Program-made: the position numbers and the translations under genes | The notes under the pieces: model-generated | Told to the model about the DNA's origin: nothing | Seen by the model: only the letters and a program-made list of their open reading frames with translations | The model's database searches: none | Assembly (NCBI RefSeq): GCF_002934545.1 | Contig: NZ_PTJA01000003.1 | Coordinates: 372,001-436,000 of the forward strand | Source of the DNA: Lacrimispora xylanisolvens | Lineage (GTDB): Bacteria > Bacillota > Clostridia > Lachnospirales > Lachnospiraceae | DNA length: 64,000 bases | Direction: 5' to 3' | Shown here: positions 9,082 to 17,784 of the stretch, in pieces | How positions within the stretch are numbered: position 1 is the first letter of the stretch | Layout of the letters: each line of letters opens with the position of its first letter

Positions 9082-9110
9082 TTGACTTGTTTTTTATTAT
9101 GACTTATAAT
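9082..9110 (+). promoter_or_regulatory. Sigma-A promoter for yicC-gmk-rpoZ
   Basis: TTGACT (9082-9087), 17 bases, TATAAT (9105-9110). It faces away from the rqcH promoter, making a compact divergent promoter region. Transcription would start near 9117, leaving a short leader before yicC. Confidence 0.88.
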
Positions 9111-9144
9111 GGTTTATATCTATGGCGAAAGAGAGGCATTTGTA

Positions 9145-10023
9145 ATGATTAAGAGCATGACAGGTTTCGGCAGGTACGAAACCGTCACGGATGAATATAA
9201 AATTTCCGTCGAGATGAAGGCTGTCAATCACAGATATTTGGATTTAAGCATAAAGATGCCGAAAAAGTTTAATTTCTTTGAAGCAGGGATCAGGAATCTG
9301 TTAAAGAATTATATTCAGCGCGGTAAAGTAGACGTTTTTATCAGTTATGAAGATTATACGGAAAACAAGCTGTGTTTAAAGTATAACAGTGCGCTGGCTG
9401 CTGAATACATGGGATATTTTGCAAAGATGGAAGAGCAATTCGGAATTCAGAACGATATCAAGGTTTCTGCACTCGCCAGATGTCCGGAAGTACTTATTAT
9501 GGAAGAAGTACCGGAAGATGAGGATCAGATGTGGAAGCTTCTTTCGGAAACAGTAGAAGAAGCCGCGAAGCGTTTTGTGGAAACAAGATTAACAGAAGGC
9601 GAAAACTTAAAGGCAGATCTTCTTGGTAAACTGAATCTGATGAATGATATTCTTGAATTTATTGAAGAGAGATCTCCAAAGATTCTTGTGGAATACCGGG
9701 CAAAGCTGGAAGATAAGGTGAAAGAGCTTCTGGCAGGAGCTGCCATTGATGAAGGCAGAATTGCTGCGGAAGTAACCATTTATGCAGATAAAATCTGTGT
9801 GGATGAAGAAACGGTTCGTTTAAGAAGTCACATTGAACATACACGGTCAGAACTGGAAGCTGGAGGAATTGTGGGCAGAAAACTGGATTTCATCGCCCAG
9901 GAGATGAATCGGGAAGCCAATACCATTCTTTCAAAGGCCAGTGATTTAGAGGTTTCAGACAAGGCAATTATATTAAAGACTGAAATTGAGAAAGTACGGG
10001 AACAGATCCAGAATATTGAGTAG
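9145..10023 (+). CDS. YicC family endoribonuclease
   Basis: 292 residues from the ATG at 9145 (MIKSMTGFGRYE, the hallmark N-terminus); an upstream in-frame codon overlaps the promoter start region. The YicC_N domain (about 1-155) and the C-terminal DUF1732 domain (about 205-292, including ARLRSHIEHTR-like and GRKLDFIAQEMNREANTI motifs) are both present. E. coli YicC is an endoribonuclease involved in RNA decay. It lies 12 bp before gmk. The remA gene often found between yicC and gmk in Firmicutes is absent here. Confidence 0.92.
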   Translation: MIKSMTGFGRYETVTDEYKISVEMKAVNHRYLDLSIKMPKKFNFFEAGIRNLLKNYIQRGKVDVFISYEDYTENKLCLKYNSALAAEYMGYFAKMEEQFGIQNDIKVSALARCPEVLIMEEVPEDEDQMWKLLSETVEEAAKRFVETRLTEGENLKADLLGKLNLMNDILEFIEERSPKILVEYRAKLEDKVKELLAGAAIDEGRIAAEVTIYADKICVDEETVRLRSHIEHTRSELEAGGIVGRKLDFIAQEMNREANTILSKASDLEVSDKAIILKTEIEKVREQIQNIE

Positions 10024-10035
10024 GAGAATCGCAGT

Positions 10036-10656
10036 ATGAACGAACATGGCATGCTGGTAGTTGTATCCGGTTTTTCCGGTGCCGGAAAGGGCACACTTAT
10101 GAAAGAGCTTCTGAACCGGTATGAGAATTATGCGTTGTCTATTTCCGCAACCACAAGAGCGCCCAGAACGGGTGAAGTGGATGGAAAAGAATATTTTTTT
10201 GTTACAGAAGAACATTTTAACGATATGATTGAAAAGGAAGAATTGATTGAATATGCACAGTACGTCAATCATTCTTATGGCACTCCCAAGGAATATGTTT
10301 TAAACCAGATGAAAATGGGGAAAGATGTTATTCTTGAAATAGAAATTCAGGGAGCTCTGAAAGTAAAGGAACGGTTTCCGGAAGCAATCCTGCTGTTCGT
10401 CATGCCACCTAATGCACAAGAGCTGAAACGCCGTCTGATCGGCAGAGGTACAGAAAGCATGGAGGTAATTAATGCCAGACTTCGCAGAGCTTCGGAAGAA
10501 GCACAGGGCATGGAGGCTTATGATTATATTTTAATTAATGATGAGATCGACACATGCGTGGAGGAGATGCATCTTATGATTCAGGTACAGCATAAGCGTG
10601 CTTCCAATAATATGGCATTTTTATCCCAGATCCGGGAAGAATTAAAGAATATATAA
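10036..10656 (+). CDS. gmk: Guanylate kinase
   Basis: 206 residues, the normal size. It phosphorylates GMP to GDP with ATP in the cytoplasm. The P-loop GFSGAGKGT lies near residue 14, followed by SATTRAPRTGEVDGKEYFFV, the GMP-binding signature of the family, and the lid region RLIGRGTE. It sits between yicC and rpoZ, a conserved arrangement, with a GGAGAATCG ribosome site just after the yicC stop. Confidence 0.97.
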   Translation: MNEHGMLVVVSGFSGAGKGTLMKELLNRYENYALSISATTRAPRTGEVDGKEYFFVTEEHFNDMIEKEELIEYAQYVNHSYGTPKEYVLNQMKMGKDVILEIEIQGALKVKERFPEAILLFVMPPNAQELKRRLIGRGTESMEVINARLRRASEEAQGMEAYDYILINDEIDTCVEEMHLMIQVQHKRASNNMAFLSQIREELKNI

Positions 10657-10682
10657 ACTGGTTTGAGAAAGGGGAATGGAAG

Positions 10683-10937
10683 ATGTTACATCCATCTTAT
10701 TCAGATTTGATTAATGTAGTAAACAGTGAGGTTGAACCGGGAGATGCTCCGGTTGTACAGAGCCGTTATTCTATCGTGATTGCCGCAGCAAAGAGAGCAA
10801 GACAGATCATCGGAGGCTCTGACACTGAGATTCCGGGAGCCGGCAAAAAGCCGCTTTCAGTTGCCGTAGAAGAGTTATATGAGGGCAAAGTGAAGATTTT
10901 AAGCGAAGCGGACGCAACAGAAGAAGACGATAATTAA
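10683..10937 (+). CDS. rpoZ: RNA polymerase omega subunit
   Basis: 84 residues. Omega helps RNA polymerase assemble by folding beta-prime. The N-terminal MLHPSYSDLINVV, the conserved RYSIVIAAAKRARQI helix and the KPLSVAVEELYEGK segment identify the family. The start follows a GAAAGGGGAATGGAAG ribosome site, 26 bp after gmk. A hairpin with a T tract follows directly, so part of the yicC-gmk-rpoZ transcription probably ends here. Confidence 0.95.
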   Translation: MLHPSYSDLINVVNSEVEPGDAPVVQSRYSIVIAAAKRARQIIGGSDTEIPGAGKKPLSVAVEELYEGKVKILSEADATEEDDN

Positions 10938-10944
10938 GAAGAGG

Positions 10945-10975
10945 GCCGTCTCCGTTATGGTAGATGGCCTTTTCT
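10945..10975 (+). terminator. Hairpin terminator or attenuator after rpoZ
   Basis: GGCCGTCT pairs with AGATGGCC (8 bp, one G-U pair) over a 10-base loop, followed by TTTTCTTT. The short stem suggests partial readthrough into rimO. Confidence 0.6.
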
Positions 10976-11006
10976 TTCAGGAAAAACGAATGACAGGAGT
11001 TTAAAC

Positions 11007-12347
11007 ATGAAGTTATTATGCATATCACTGGGCTGTGATAAGAATCTGGTTGATACGGAGATGATGTTAGGCCTTTTAAATAGAGACGGTTATACTTTTA
11101 CGGATGACGAGTATGAGGCAGATGTCATTGTAATCAATACCTGCTGCTTTATCGGCGATGCCAAAGAAGAAAGTGTCAATACCATTTTAGAGATGGCACA
11201 GAGAAAAATAGACGGCAACTGTAAAGCGCTGATTGTTACAGGCTGCCTGGCACAGCGTTATAAGCAGGAGATCATTGATGAGATACCGGAAGTAGATGGT
11301 ATTCTGGGAACATCAACCTATGATGAGATATCCAATGTTTTAAAGAAGGCATTGGGAGGCGAGGGATCTGTATCCTGTTTCCATGAACTGGATTTACTTC
11401 CCCAGACAGAAACGGACAGAATCCTTACCACAGGAGGCCATTATGCCTTTTTAAAAATTGCAGAGGGTTGTGACAAGCATTGTACTTACTGTATCATCCC
11501 AACTTTAAGAGGTAACTATCGCAGTGTCCCCATGGAAAATCTGATTAAAGAAGCAGAGAAACTGGCTGATAAGGGCGTGAAGGAGCTGATTTTAGTAGCT
11601 CAGGAGACCACTTTATACGGTGTGGACTTATATGGTAAAAAATCTCTTCCTGAATTATTAAAGAAGCTTTGCCGCATATCAGGGATTCAGTGGATTCGCA
11701 TCCAGTACTGTTATCCAGAGGAGATTACAGATGAGCTGATTGCAGTTATGAAAGAAGAAAGTAAAATCTGCCGTTATCTGGATATGCCCATTCAGCATGC
11801 AAGCGACCGGATCTTAAAACGCATGGGAAGAAGAACCTCAAAAGAGCAGCTGAAAGACATCATTAACAAGCTTCGCAATGAGATTCCTGATATTGCACTG
11901 AGAACCACACTGATCTCCGGATTTCCGGGAGAAACAGAGGAAGATCACGAAGAACTGATGGAATTTGTGGATGAGATGGAGTTTGAACGGCTTGGGGTAT
12001 TCGCCTATTCAGCAGAGGAAGATACACCGGCTGCAGAATTTCCTGATCAGGTTCCACAGGAGATCAAAGAGGATCGCAGAGATGCAATTATGGAGCTTCA
12101 GCAGGAGATTTCCCTTGATCTTTCCCAGTCTATGGTTGGAAAAACACTGGAAGTGATGATTGAGGGAAAAGTTGCTGATGAGAATGCATATGTAGCAAGA
12201 ACCTATATGGATGGTCCGGGAGTGGATGGAATGATTTTTGTTCAGACAGGTGAGGAACTGATGTCTGGGGATTTTGCAAAAATCCGTGTTACCGGAGCAA
12301 TGGAGTATGATTTAATAGGAGAGTTGGAAGATGAATTTACCGAATAA
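11007..12347 (+). CDS. rimO: Ribosomal protein uS12 methylthiotransferase RimO
   Basis: 446 residues. This radical SAM enzyme adds a methylthio group to the conserved Asp of ribosomal protein S12. The N-terminal UPF0004 domain (ISLGCDKNLVDTEMMLG) supplies cysteines for the second 4Fe-4S cluster. The radical SAM motif CDKHCTYC is near residue 155, and a TRAM domain occupies about 380-445. The ISLGCDKN start favours RimO over MiaB. The gene overlaps pgsA by 17 bases. Confidence 0.94.
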   Translation: MKLLCISLGCDKNLVDTEMMLGLLNRDGYTFTDDEYEADVIVINTCCFIGDAKEESVNTILEMAQRKIDGNCKALIVTGCLAQRYKQEIIDEIPEVDGILGTSTYDEISNVLKKALGGEGSVSCFHELDLLPQTETDRILTTGGHYAFLKIAEGCDKHCTYCIIPTLRGNYRSVPMENLIKEAEKLADKGVKELILVAQETTLYGVDLYGKKSLPELLKKLCRISGIQWIRIQYCYPEEITDELIAVMKEESKICRYLDMPIQHASDRILKRMGRRTSKEQLKDIINKLRNEIPDIALRTTLISGFPGETEEDHEELMEFVDEMEFERLGVFAYSAEEDTPAAEFPDQVPQEIKEDRRDAIMELQQEISLDLSQSMVGKTLEVMIEGKVADENAYVARTYMDGPGVDGMIFVQTGEELMSGDFAKIRVTGAMEYDLIGELEDEFTE

Positions 12348-12873
12348 ACTGACTGTTTTAAGGGTTATCATGATTCCGTTTTTTGTTCTTTTTTTACTGC
12401 TTGACGGCGGTACCAATGTGACTTACCGCTATATCGCTGCAGCTGTATTTATTGTTGCAAGCTTTACCGATATGCTGGATGGCAAGATTGCAAGAAAGTA
12501 TAATCTGGTAACTAATTTTGGGAAATTTATGGATCCTCTTGCGGATAAACTTCTGGTATGCGCAGGTTTGATCTGTTTCACTGCACTTGGACAGCTTCCG
12601 GCCTGGATCGTGATTGTAATTATCAGCCGTGAGTTTATTATCAGCGGATTCCGCCTGGTTGCTTCTGATAACGGAGTTGTAATTGCGGCAAGCTATTGGG
12701 GGAAATTTAAGACAGCTTCCCAGATGGTGATGTCAGTTCTGCTGATTTTAAACATACCTGCGCTATCGATCGTTACCAATGCCTTTATCTGGATTGCGGC
12801 AATACTCACAGTGGTTTCACTTGTTGATTATATAGCAAAAAATTATGGCGTTCTTATGGAAGGGAGTATGTAA
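12331..12873 (+). CDS. pgsA: CDP-diacylglycerol-glycerol-3-phosphate 3-phosphatidyltransferase
   Basis: 180 residues with four to five membrane segments. It makes phosphatidylglycerol phosphate from CDP-diacylglycerol and glycerol-3-phosphate, the committed step to phosphatidylglycerol and cardiolipin. The CDP-alcohol phosphotransferase motif is complete (DGKIARKYNLVTNFGKFMDP then LADKL: D-G-x2-A-R-x8-G-x3-D-x3-D). The start lies within the 3' end of rimO, and cinA follows 2 bases after the stop, so the three are coupled. Confidence 0.94.
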   Translation: MNLPNKLTVLRVIMIPFFVLFLLLDGGTNVTYRYIAAAVFIVASFTDMLDGKIARKYNLVTNFGKFMDPLADKLLVCAGLICFTALGQLPAWIVIVIISREFIISGFRLVASDNGVVIAASYWGKFKTASQMVMSVLLILNIPALSIVTNAFIWIAAILTVVSLVDYIAKNYGVLMEGSM

Positions 12874-12875
12874 AC

Positions 12876-14120
12876 ATGGTAGTTGAACTGATTTCAGTCG
12901 GAACAGAAATTCTTCTTGGAAACATCGTTAATACAAACACCCAGTATCTCGCGGAAAAATGTGCTCTTTTAGGACTTTCCATGTATCATCAGGTGACGGT
13001 TGGGGATAACAGGGAACGGCTCTTTGCAGTACTTGAAACAGCACTGAATCGTTCTGATGTGGTAATTCTTACCGGTGGTCTCGGACCAACAGAAGATGAT
13101 CTGACTAAGGAAGTATGCGCAGAGGTAATGGGCTTTGATCTGGTTGAAGATGAACATACCAGAGAGCGGATCAGTAAATATTTTAAAAACAATATATATA
13201 AAGAAATCCCGGACAATAACTGGAAACAGGCTATGATTCCTCAGGGGGCTACTGTGCTTGATAACAATAACGGAACTGCCCCGGGACTTATTATGGAGAA
13301 GGACGGGAAAACTGCGATACTGCTTCCGGGACCTCCTAATGAGTTAAAACCCTTATTTACCGAGCAGGTATTCCCTTACCTGCAAAGCCGCCAGCCGGAA
13401 GTAATCCGGTCCCAGATGGTTAAAATATGCGGTTATGGTGAAAGCCAGGTGGAAGATAAGCTGATTGATTTAATTAATACCCAGACCAATCCTACCATTG
13501 CCACTTACGCCAAGACAGCAGAGGTTCATTTAAGAGTAACCGCTAAGGCTGCCAATGAGGATGAAGCAAAAACCCTTCTTAAACCTGTTGTAAAAGAGAT
13601 AAAGAGCCGGTTTGATAATGCTGTATACACAACCAAGGAAGAAGAAACTCTTGAGATGGCAGTTGTACGGCTTTTAAAGAAGCACGAACTGACTGTTACA
13701 ACGGCGGAATCCTGTACAGGCGGTCTGATTGCTGGCAGGCTGGTTAATGTACCAGGTGCATCAGAGGTTTTCAGAGAAGGCTTTATCACTTATTCCAACA
13801 AAGCAAAAAGAAAATATTTAGATGTCAGCAAGGGCACCTTAAAAAAATATGGGGCAGTCAGTGAACAGACAGCCAAAGAGATGGCAACCGGAGGTGTATT
13901 TGCTTCCGATGCAGATGCCTGTATCGCAGTTACTGGTATTGCCGGTCCGGACGCAGATGGAGAAAAGCCTGTGGGACTAGTCTATATTGCCTGCTATATG
14001 AAGGACAAAGTAAAGGTGGAAGAATACCATTTTAAAGGTAACCGTGAAAAAATCAGGGAGCAGTCCGTTGTAAAGGCCCTTGATTTCCTGAGGAGATCTA
14101 TTTTATCCAATTATCATTAA
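12876..14120 (+). CDS. cinA: CinA family protein (competence/damage-inducible; nicotinamide-nucleotide amidase type)
   Basis: 414 residues. The N-terminal MoaB/MogA-like domain (1-170, ISVGTEILLG, TGGLGPTEDDLTKE) matches CinA proteins that hydrolyse ADP-ribose pyrophosphate. The C-terminal CinA domain (about 260-414, TTAESCTGGLIAGRLVNVPG) is related to PncC, which deamidates nicotinamide mononucleotide. CinA therefore probably works in pyridine nucleotide salvage. In many Firmicutes cinA precedes recA; here an unrelated gene follows instead. Confidence 0.93.
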   Translation: MVVELISVGTEILLGNIVNTNTQYLAEKCALLGLSMYHQVTVGDNRERLFAVLETALNRSDVVILTGGLGPTEDDLTKEVCAEVMGFDLVEDEHTRERISKYFKNNIYKEIPDNNWKQAMIPQGATVLDNNNGTAPGLIMEKDGKTAILLPGPPNELKPLFTEQVFPYLQSRQPEVIRSQMVKICGYGESQVEDKLIDLINTQTNPTIATYAKTAEVHLRVTAKAANEDEAKTLLKPVVKEIKSRFDNAVYTTKEEETLEMAVVRLLKKHELTVTTAESCTGGLIAGRLVNVPGASEVFREGFITYSNKAKRKYLDVSKGTLKKYGAVSEQTAKEMATGGVFASDADACIAVTGIAGPDADGEKPVGLVYIACYMKDKVKVEEYHFKGNREKIREQSVVKALDFLRRSILSNYH

Positions 14121-14142
14121 TACCCCCGAGAGGAGACAACAC

Positions 14143-15480
14143 GTGGAAACCCGTTTGATGAAAAAACAGATGACTGCTGCTTATCAGTATTCTTATGTAA
14201 GACTTGTGCTAAACTACTATACAATACTGGAGACTGTTGCAGATGAAGCACCCCAGACCCAGCAGATGACTGATTACTTAAAACGGTTAAACAGCCTGAT
14301 AGGAGAATGTATTTCCGGAAAGGAAGTAAACAAGGATCTGCTGGCACTGAGGAAGGACATGACTCACGAAGTAGAGGTTCTGACTTCCTATGCCGACTGT
14401 TTTCAGATTTTTGAGTATATATTAAACCGCATGGAACGAAAGTTTATTTCTTCCGGCAAAACAAATGACGGAGACGAAGCATTTATAAAACGGCTGATGG
14501 GATTTATTACTGACACCAGTGACTCCGCTGTTATGAACGGACGGATCAAACAGATTATCGGGCAGCTCCCGATACGGCTGACAAAACAGAAGTTTTACAG
14601 TCTTCTTATGGAGGGACTTTCCGTTTATCTTGGTTCTCCAAGGGAGAATCTACGGGATATGATGTACACCCTCCGGACGGAATCCATGGTTTCACTTCCT
14701 GAAGGGATGGATGCTGGTCATAAGGATATTTACGAAATTTTACAGCAGTTTAAGCGTATGGATTACCGGGATATGACCTTTGACAGCTTCGAAGAAGCTT
14801 CCGCAAAATTGTCCTATGCAAGTCAGGTTCTTACAGATGAGTCTGGTTTTTATGTGATGCTTCAGGATGTAATTAATGATTTATGTGTATTGATGTTTGC
14901 TAAGCAGGACGCTGTCATTGACATCAATGAAGAGGAATTTTACCGATCTGTAATAAGCAGCATACAGGTGAAACTGGATCAGGAAGATTTTACCGTAGGG
15001 GAAGATGAATTTCTTGACCAGCTTACCCAGTTAGAAGGCAGGCAGGAAACTTACTACGAACGTTATTTAAAAGTTGAAGTTCTTAAGGAGAACGAAGAGT
15101 CTGCTGATGATGGGGACTATATTCGTTCCATGAATGTAGACAGGCTGTTATCTGGAAGCAGCTTTGCTGAACTTATAAAAGAGGAAGGCAGAGAGACACT
15201 TTCCGGGGAAGAAAGCGCAATCGTTGATAAGTCTTATTTAAATCAGCAGGCACAAGCTTATATACAGGAGCTGGAAGAACTATTTGCAGATGCGCCAAAA
15301 CCGGTGGTTCGTGCTGTTATGGCCAAGGTATTATCGGATCTGCCTGTTTATTTTAATTCGATTGATGAAATCCAGGAATACGTAAGAGGCAGTTTTTCAA
15401 GCTGCTTAGATCGCGCTGAAAAAGAAACATGCATGGAATTATTAGAAGAGCTGATGGATTATGAAAATAAGCTGGTATAA
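14143..15480 (+). CDS. Conserved protein of unknown function (helical, 445 aa)
   Basis: 445 residues from a GTG start behind GAGAGGAGAC; no earlier start is supported. I see no signal peptide, membrane segment or catalytic motif. The protein is acidic and predicted mostly helical. Its stop overlaps the next small gene by 20 bases, so the two are expressed together. I think it belongs to an uncharacterised Clostridia family (the DUF6179 type is my best guess, not verified). Position between cinA and a DUF2953 gene gives no clear function. Confidence 0.6.
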   Translation: METRLMKKQMTAAYQYSYVRLVLNYYTILETVADEAPQTQQMTDYLKRLNSLIGECISGKEVNKDLLALRKDMTHEVEVLTSYADCFQIFEYILNRMERKFISSGKTNDGDEAFIKRLMGFITDTSDSAVMNGRIKQIIGQLPIRLTKQKFYSLLMEGLSVYLGSPRENLRDMMYTLRTESMVSLPEGMDAGHKDIYEILQQFKRMDYRDMTFDSFEEASAKLSYASQVLTDESGFYVMLQDVINDLCVLMFAKQDAVIDINEEEFYRSVISSIQVKLDQEDFTVGEDEFLDQLTQLEGRQETYYERYLKVEVLKENEESADDGDYIRSMNVDRLLSGSSFAELIKEEGRETLSGEESAIVDKSYLNQQAQAYIQELEELFADAPKPVVRAVMAKVLSDLPVYFNSIDEIQEYVRGSFSSCLDRAEKETCMELLEELMDYENKLV

Positions 15481-15781
15481 CCGTTTATACGTCGGAGAGA
15501 AAGCGAAGAAGAAACGATACCGGATCATTCAGGGAATCAGGAAGGGGAAACCCGGTTTGGATATTTATGTGATTACACCTGCTTCAAATGGGAATAATAT
15601 ACTTGATATCTTTCCAGCTGCTGAAATAATATCTCCATTTTATAAGGAAAAAGAGTTCTTTATCCTTGGTATAGCCTCTGATTACTGGGAGGCAATGGAA
15701 GTGGCTGGACGTGTGATTCATGATTTATACCGGAAAACAGAAGGATTTAATCTGTCTGATTTTTTGAAAAGTGACCGGTAA
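15461..15781 (+). CDS. Small conserved protein of unknown function, coupled to the 445-aa gene
   Basis: 106 residues, starting inside the 3' end of the previous gene. It is basic at the N-terminus (KISWYNRLYVGEKAKKKRYRI), then alternates beta-like strands (LDIYVITPAS, KEFFILGIASD) with a C-terminal helix (YWEAMEVAGRVIHDLYRK). No catalytic motif or membrane segment is seen. The 20-base overlap with the upstream gene suggests the products work together. I do not recognise the family. Confidence 0.6.
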   Translation: MKISWYNRLYVGEKAKKKRYRIIQGIRKGKPGLDIYVITPASNGNNILDIFPAAEIISPFYKEKEFFILGIASDYWEAMEVAGRVIHDLYRKTEGFNLSDFLKSDR

Positions 15782-15795
15782 GATGTGAGGTGTTC

Positions 15796-16707
15796 ATGCT
15801 TCATGTAATTTTATTTATTTTAAAGCTGTTAGGAATTCTGATCCTGATTCTTTTAGGACTTATTATTCTGGCAGTTCTTCTGGTGCTGTTTGTACCGGTT
15901 CGTTACCGTGGAGAAGGATCTTATTTTGAAAAAGTGAAGGGAAATATGAAAATTTCCTGGCTGCTACATATCCTTTCTGTCACGGTTCGGTATGAAGAAG
16001 AAGTTGTCATTTCAGTCCGCCTGTTTGGATTTCGAATTATGAGACCAAAGAAAATGGATGAAGAGCTAAAAGAGGCAGAAGAAATCATGGTTCAGGCAAT
16101 GGAAATAAAAGAGCCGGAAACCATAAAAGAAGCAAGACAATTAGGTCAGGATGTGAAAAAAACTGTCCAGGGAGAACCTCTGTCCCGGCAGCCAGTACAA
16201 AAAGAGAGCAGACAGACAGAACAAACACAAACAGAGCATATTTCCTGGCTTCAGAATTTTTATAATAAGATAAAGAAGAAAATAATCCATATTCTGGAAA
16301 AAATTAAGTACTTATACCGGAAATTTTGTGATACACTGAAAAACATGAAAGAGAAGAAAGATGAAATACAGGCTTTTCTTTCCAACAGCGAAAATCAGAA
16401 GACCGCAAAGCTGCTTTACAGACAGGTAAAACGTCTGATTCGTCATATTTTCCCTGTAAAGGGGCACGGTAACGTGACATTTGGTTTTGAAGACCCGGCA
16501 CTGACGGGACAGGCACTTATGGCAGCCAGTGTACTGTATCCCTTCATTCATAAATATTGGAATCTATATCCGGTTTTTGATGAATCTGTGTTTACCGCAG
16601 AAGGAACTTTTCGGGGAAGAATACGCCTGGGGACAGTCCTGATCATCGGCTTACGGATGCTTCTTGATAAAAATTTCAGAGTTCTGTTAAAGAGATGGCT
16701 ACGATAA
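15796..16707 (+). CDS. DUF2953 membrane protein
   Basis: 303 residues from the ATG at 15796 (a GTG two codons earlier is possible). One long N-terminal membrane segment (about 3-30) is followed by a basic cytoplasmic or external region. The segment near residue 225, GNVTFGFEDPALTGQALMA, is the characteristic DUF2953 signature. In Bacillus the relative YtfI stands next to ytfJ (gerW), and the same pairing is seen here, which points to a role in sporulation or the spore. The function is unknown. Confidence 0.82.
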   Translation: MLHVILFILKLLGILILILLGLIILAVLLVLFVPVRYRGEGSYFEKVKGNMKISWLLHILSVTVRYEEEVVISVRLFGFRIMRPKKMDEELKEAEEIMVQAMEIKEPETIKEARQLGQDVKKTVQGEPLSRQPVQKESRQTEQTQTEHISWLQNFYNKIKKKIIHILEKIKYLYRKFCDTLKNMKEKKDEIQAFLSNSENQKTAKLLYRQVKRLIRHIFPVKGHGNVTFGFEDPALTGQALMAASVLYPFIHKYWNLYPVFDESVFTAEGTFRGRIRLGTVLIIGLRMLLDKNFRVLLKRWLR

Positions 16708-16724
16708 AGGAGGAATTGCGTTCA

Positions 16725-17135
16725 ATGGCAGATAATTATTTTACGTCTACAGTAGAGGCATTGTTTAAAGGTATGGATGCCTTTGTGGCGACAAAAACAG
16801 TTGTAGGAGATGCGGTTAAGGTGGATGATACCATTATTCTGCCTTTGGTGGATGTGACCTGTGGAATGGCTGCCGGATCCTTTTCGGAAAATGCCAAGGA
16901 AAAGGGTGCGGGAGGTATGCATGCGAAGATGAGCCCAAGCGCCATACTGATTATTCAAAACGGTGTGACAAAGCTGGTCAACATCAAGCAGCAGGATGCA
17001 GTGACAAAGATCCTTGACATGGTTCCGGATTTTGTTAATAAGTTTACATCAGGAAACAAGGATGTATCACCGGAAGCGATTAAAATGGCAGAGGAGATGG
17101 CTGCGGCGGCAGAGAAAGAAAAAGCAGAAGAATAA
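16725..17135 (+). CDS. gerW: GerW family sporulation protein (YtfJ)
   Basis: 136 residues from the ATG at 16725, which follows AAAGGAGGAATTG; an upstream in-frame ATG at 16695 lies inside the previous gene. GerW/YtfJ proteins are made in sporulating cells and are needed for normal germination in Bacillus. The family core TKTVVGDAVKVDDTIILPL and a Gly/Ala-rich middle (GAGGMHAKMSPSAILII) are present, with a Glu/Ala-rich tail. It follows the DUF2953 gene as ytfJ follows ytfI. Confidence 0.9.
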   Translation: MADNYFTSTVEALFKGMDAFVATKTVVGDAVKVDDTIILPLVDVTCGMAAGSFSENAKEKGAGGMHAKMSPSAILIIQNGVTKLVNIKQQDAVTKILDMVPDFVNKFTSGNKDVSPEAIKMAEEMAAAAEKEKAEE

Positions 17136-17189
17136 GAAAGGGATAAGCCGCATAGGATATTATATAGCCTGAATGGATTGAGGGATGAT

Positions 17190-17312
17190 ATGAGAAGAGT
17201 ATGTGGACTTATGCTGTTCTGTTTTGGAGCAGGTATGGCAATCCTACTGTTTATCCCGGCGACGATCGTTACAATTCTGTTTATAATTGGATGCCTGGTA
17301 CTGGGATATAAT
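17190..17312 (+). CDS. Tiny membrane protein, apparently frameshifted near its end
   Basis: 40 codons from an ATG after a TTGAGGGATG ribosome site. One hydrophobic segment (GLMLFCFGAGMAILLFIP and following residues) fills most of it. At the TTTT run at 17280-17283 the frame moves off: reading one base differently gives a continuation ending LGYNLFCC with a stop at 17326-17328. I recall that ending from tiny clostridial membrane proteins. So either one T is extra (mutation or sequence error) or a slippage event makes the long form. Confidence 0.5.
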
Positions 17313-17350
17313 CTGTTTTGCTGCTGACAGCGAAAACTGTTGCTATCATT

Positions 17351-17377
17351 GAGACCCGATTGAATCAACCGGGTCTC
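17351..17377 (+). terminator. Hairpin downstream of gerW
   Basis: GAGACCCG pairs with CGGGTCTC over an 11-base loop. No clear T tract follows on the plus strand, so it is a weak or non-classical terminator for the gerW transcript. Confidence 0.45.
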
Positions 17378-17385
17378 ATAATTAT

Positions 17386-17419
17386 AAAAAAAATACTCCT
17401 GACTGATATCAGCCAGGAG
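17386..17419 (-). terminator. Rho-independent terminator of rpmB
   Basis: Read on the minus strand, ACTCCTGGCTGAT and its complement form a strong stem followed by TATTTTTTT, directly after the rpmB stop. Confidence 0.85.
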
Positions 17420-17429
17420 TTTCCTACGA

Positions 17430-17615
17430 TTAAGCTCTTTCAACTAATCCGGATCTTAAACAGGAAGTACATACGTACATCTTCTTAGCGCCGCCTGTTA
17501 CTTTAACTTTAACGGACTTTACATTTGCTTTCCACATCTTATTGGATCTTCTATGGGAATGGCTCACTGCGTTGCCAAAGTGAGCAGCCTTTTCACAAAT
17601 TGCACATTTAGCCAT
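17430..17615 (-). CDS. rpmB: 50S ribosomal protein bL28
   Basis: 61 residues, the usual size. It is a small basic protein of the large ribosomal subunit. The sequence MAKCAICEKAAHFGNAVSHSHRRS is typical, and the four cysteines (CAIC and CTSC-type pair) mark the zinc-binding C+ form. A TAAGGAGGTG ribosome site precedes the ATG. The gene stands alone on the minus strand with its own promoter and terminator, the usual arrangement opposite the asp23 (yloU)-fakA (yloV) genes. Confidence 0.97.
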   Translation of the reverse strand: MAKCAICEKAAHFGNAVSHSHRRSNKMWKANVKSVKVKVTGGAKKMYVCTSCLRSGLVERA

Positions 17616-17676
17616 GATTGCACCTCCTTAAAAGTAACTTGGATTTTTTATTGGTTGAAAAATCCACAACAAGTGT

Positions 17677-17705
17677 ATGATAACAGAAATTACAGCGATT
17701 TGCAA
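17677..17705 (-). promoter_or_regulatory. Sigma-A promoter for rpmB
   Basis: On the minus strand TTGCAA, 17 bases, TATCAT, about 60 bases upstream of the ATG. Confidence 0.75.
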
Positions 17706-17746
17706 GTGAAAAATAAAAATTTGTTTCTTTTTTTGGAAAAATCATG

Positions 17747-17752
17747 TATAAT
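17747..17752 (+). promoter_or_regulatory. -10 box of the asp23-fakA promoter
   Basis: TATAAT preceded directly by TG, 32 bases before the asp23 ATG. The best -35 candidate, TTGTTT at 17721-17726, gives a long 20-base spacer, so the -35 is uncertain. Confidence 0.5.
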
Positions 17753-17784
17753 CATTACAGACAGAAAGAACGGAGGTAGAGACT

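Noticed and set aside
16955-17443. Long minus-strand open frame (162 codons) opposite gerW and the tiny membrane gene
   Set aside because: It covers a well-supported gene on the other strand, a terminator and the end of rpmB, has no ribosome site and low-complexity Ser/Ala sequence.
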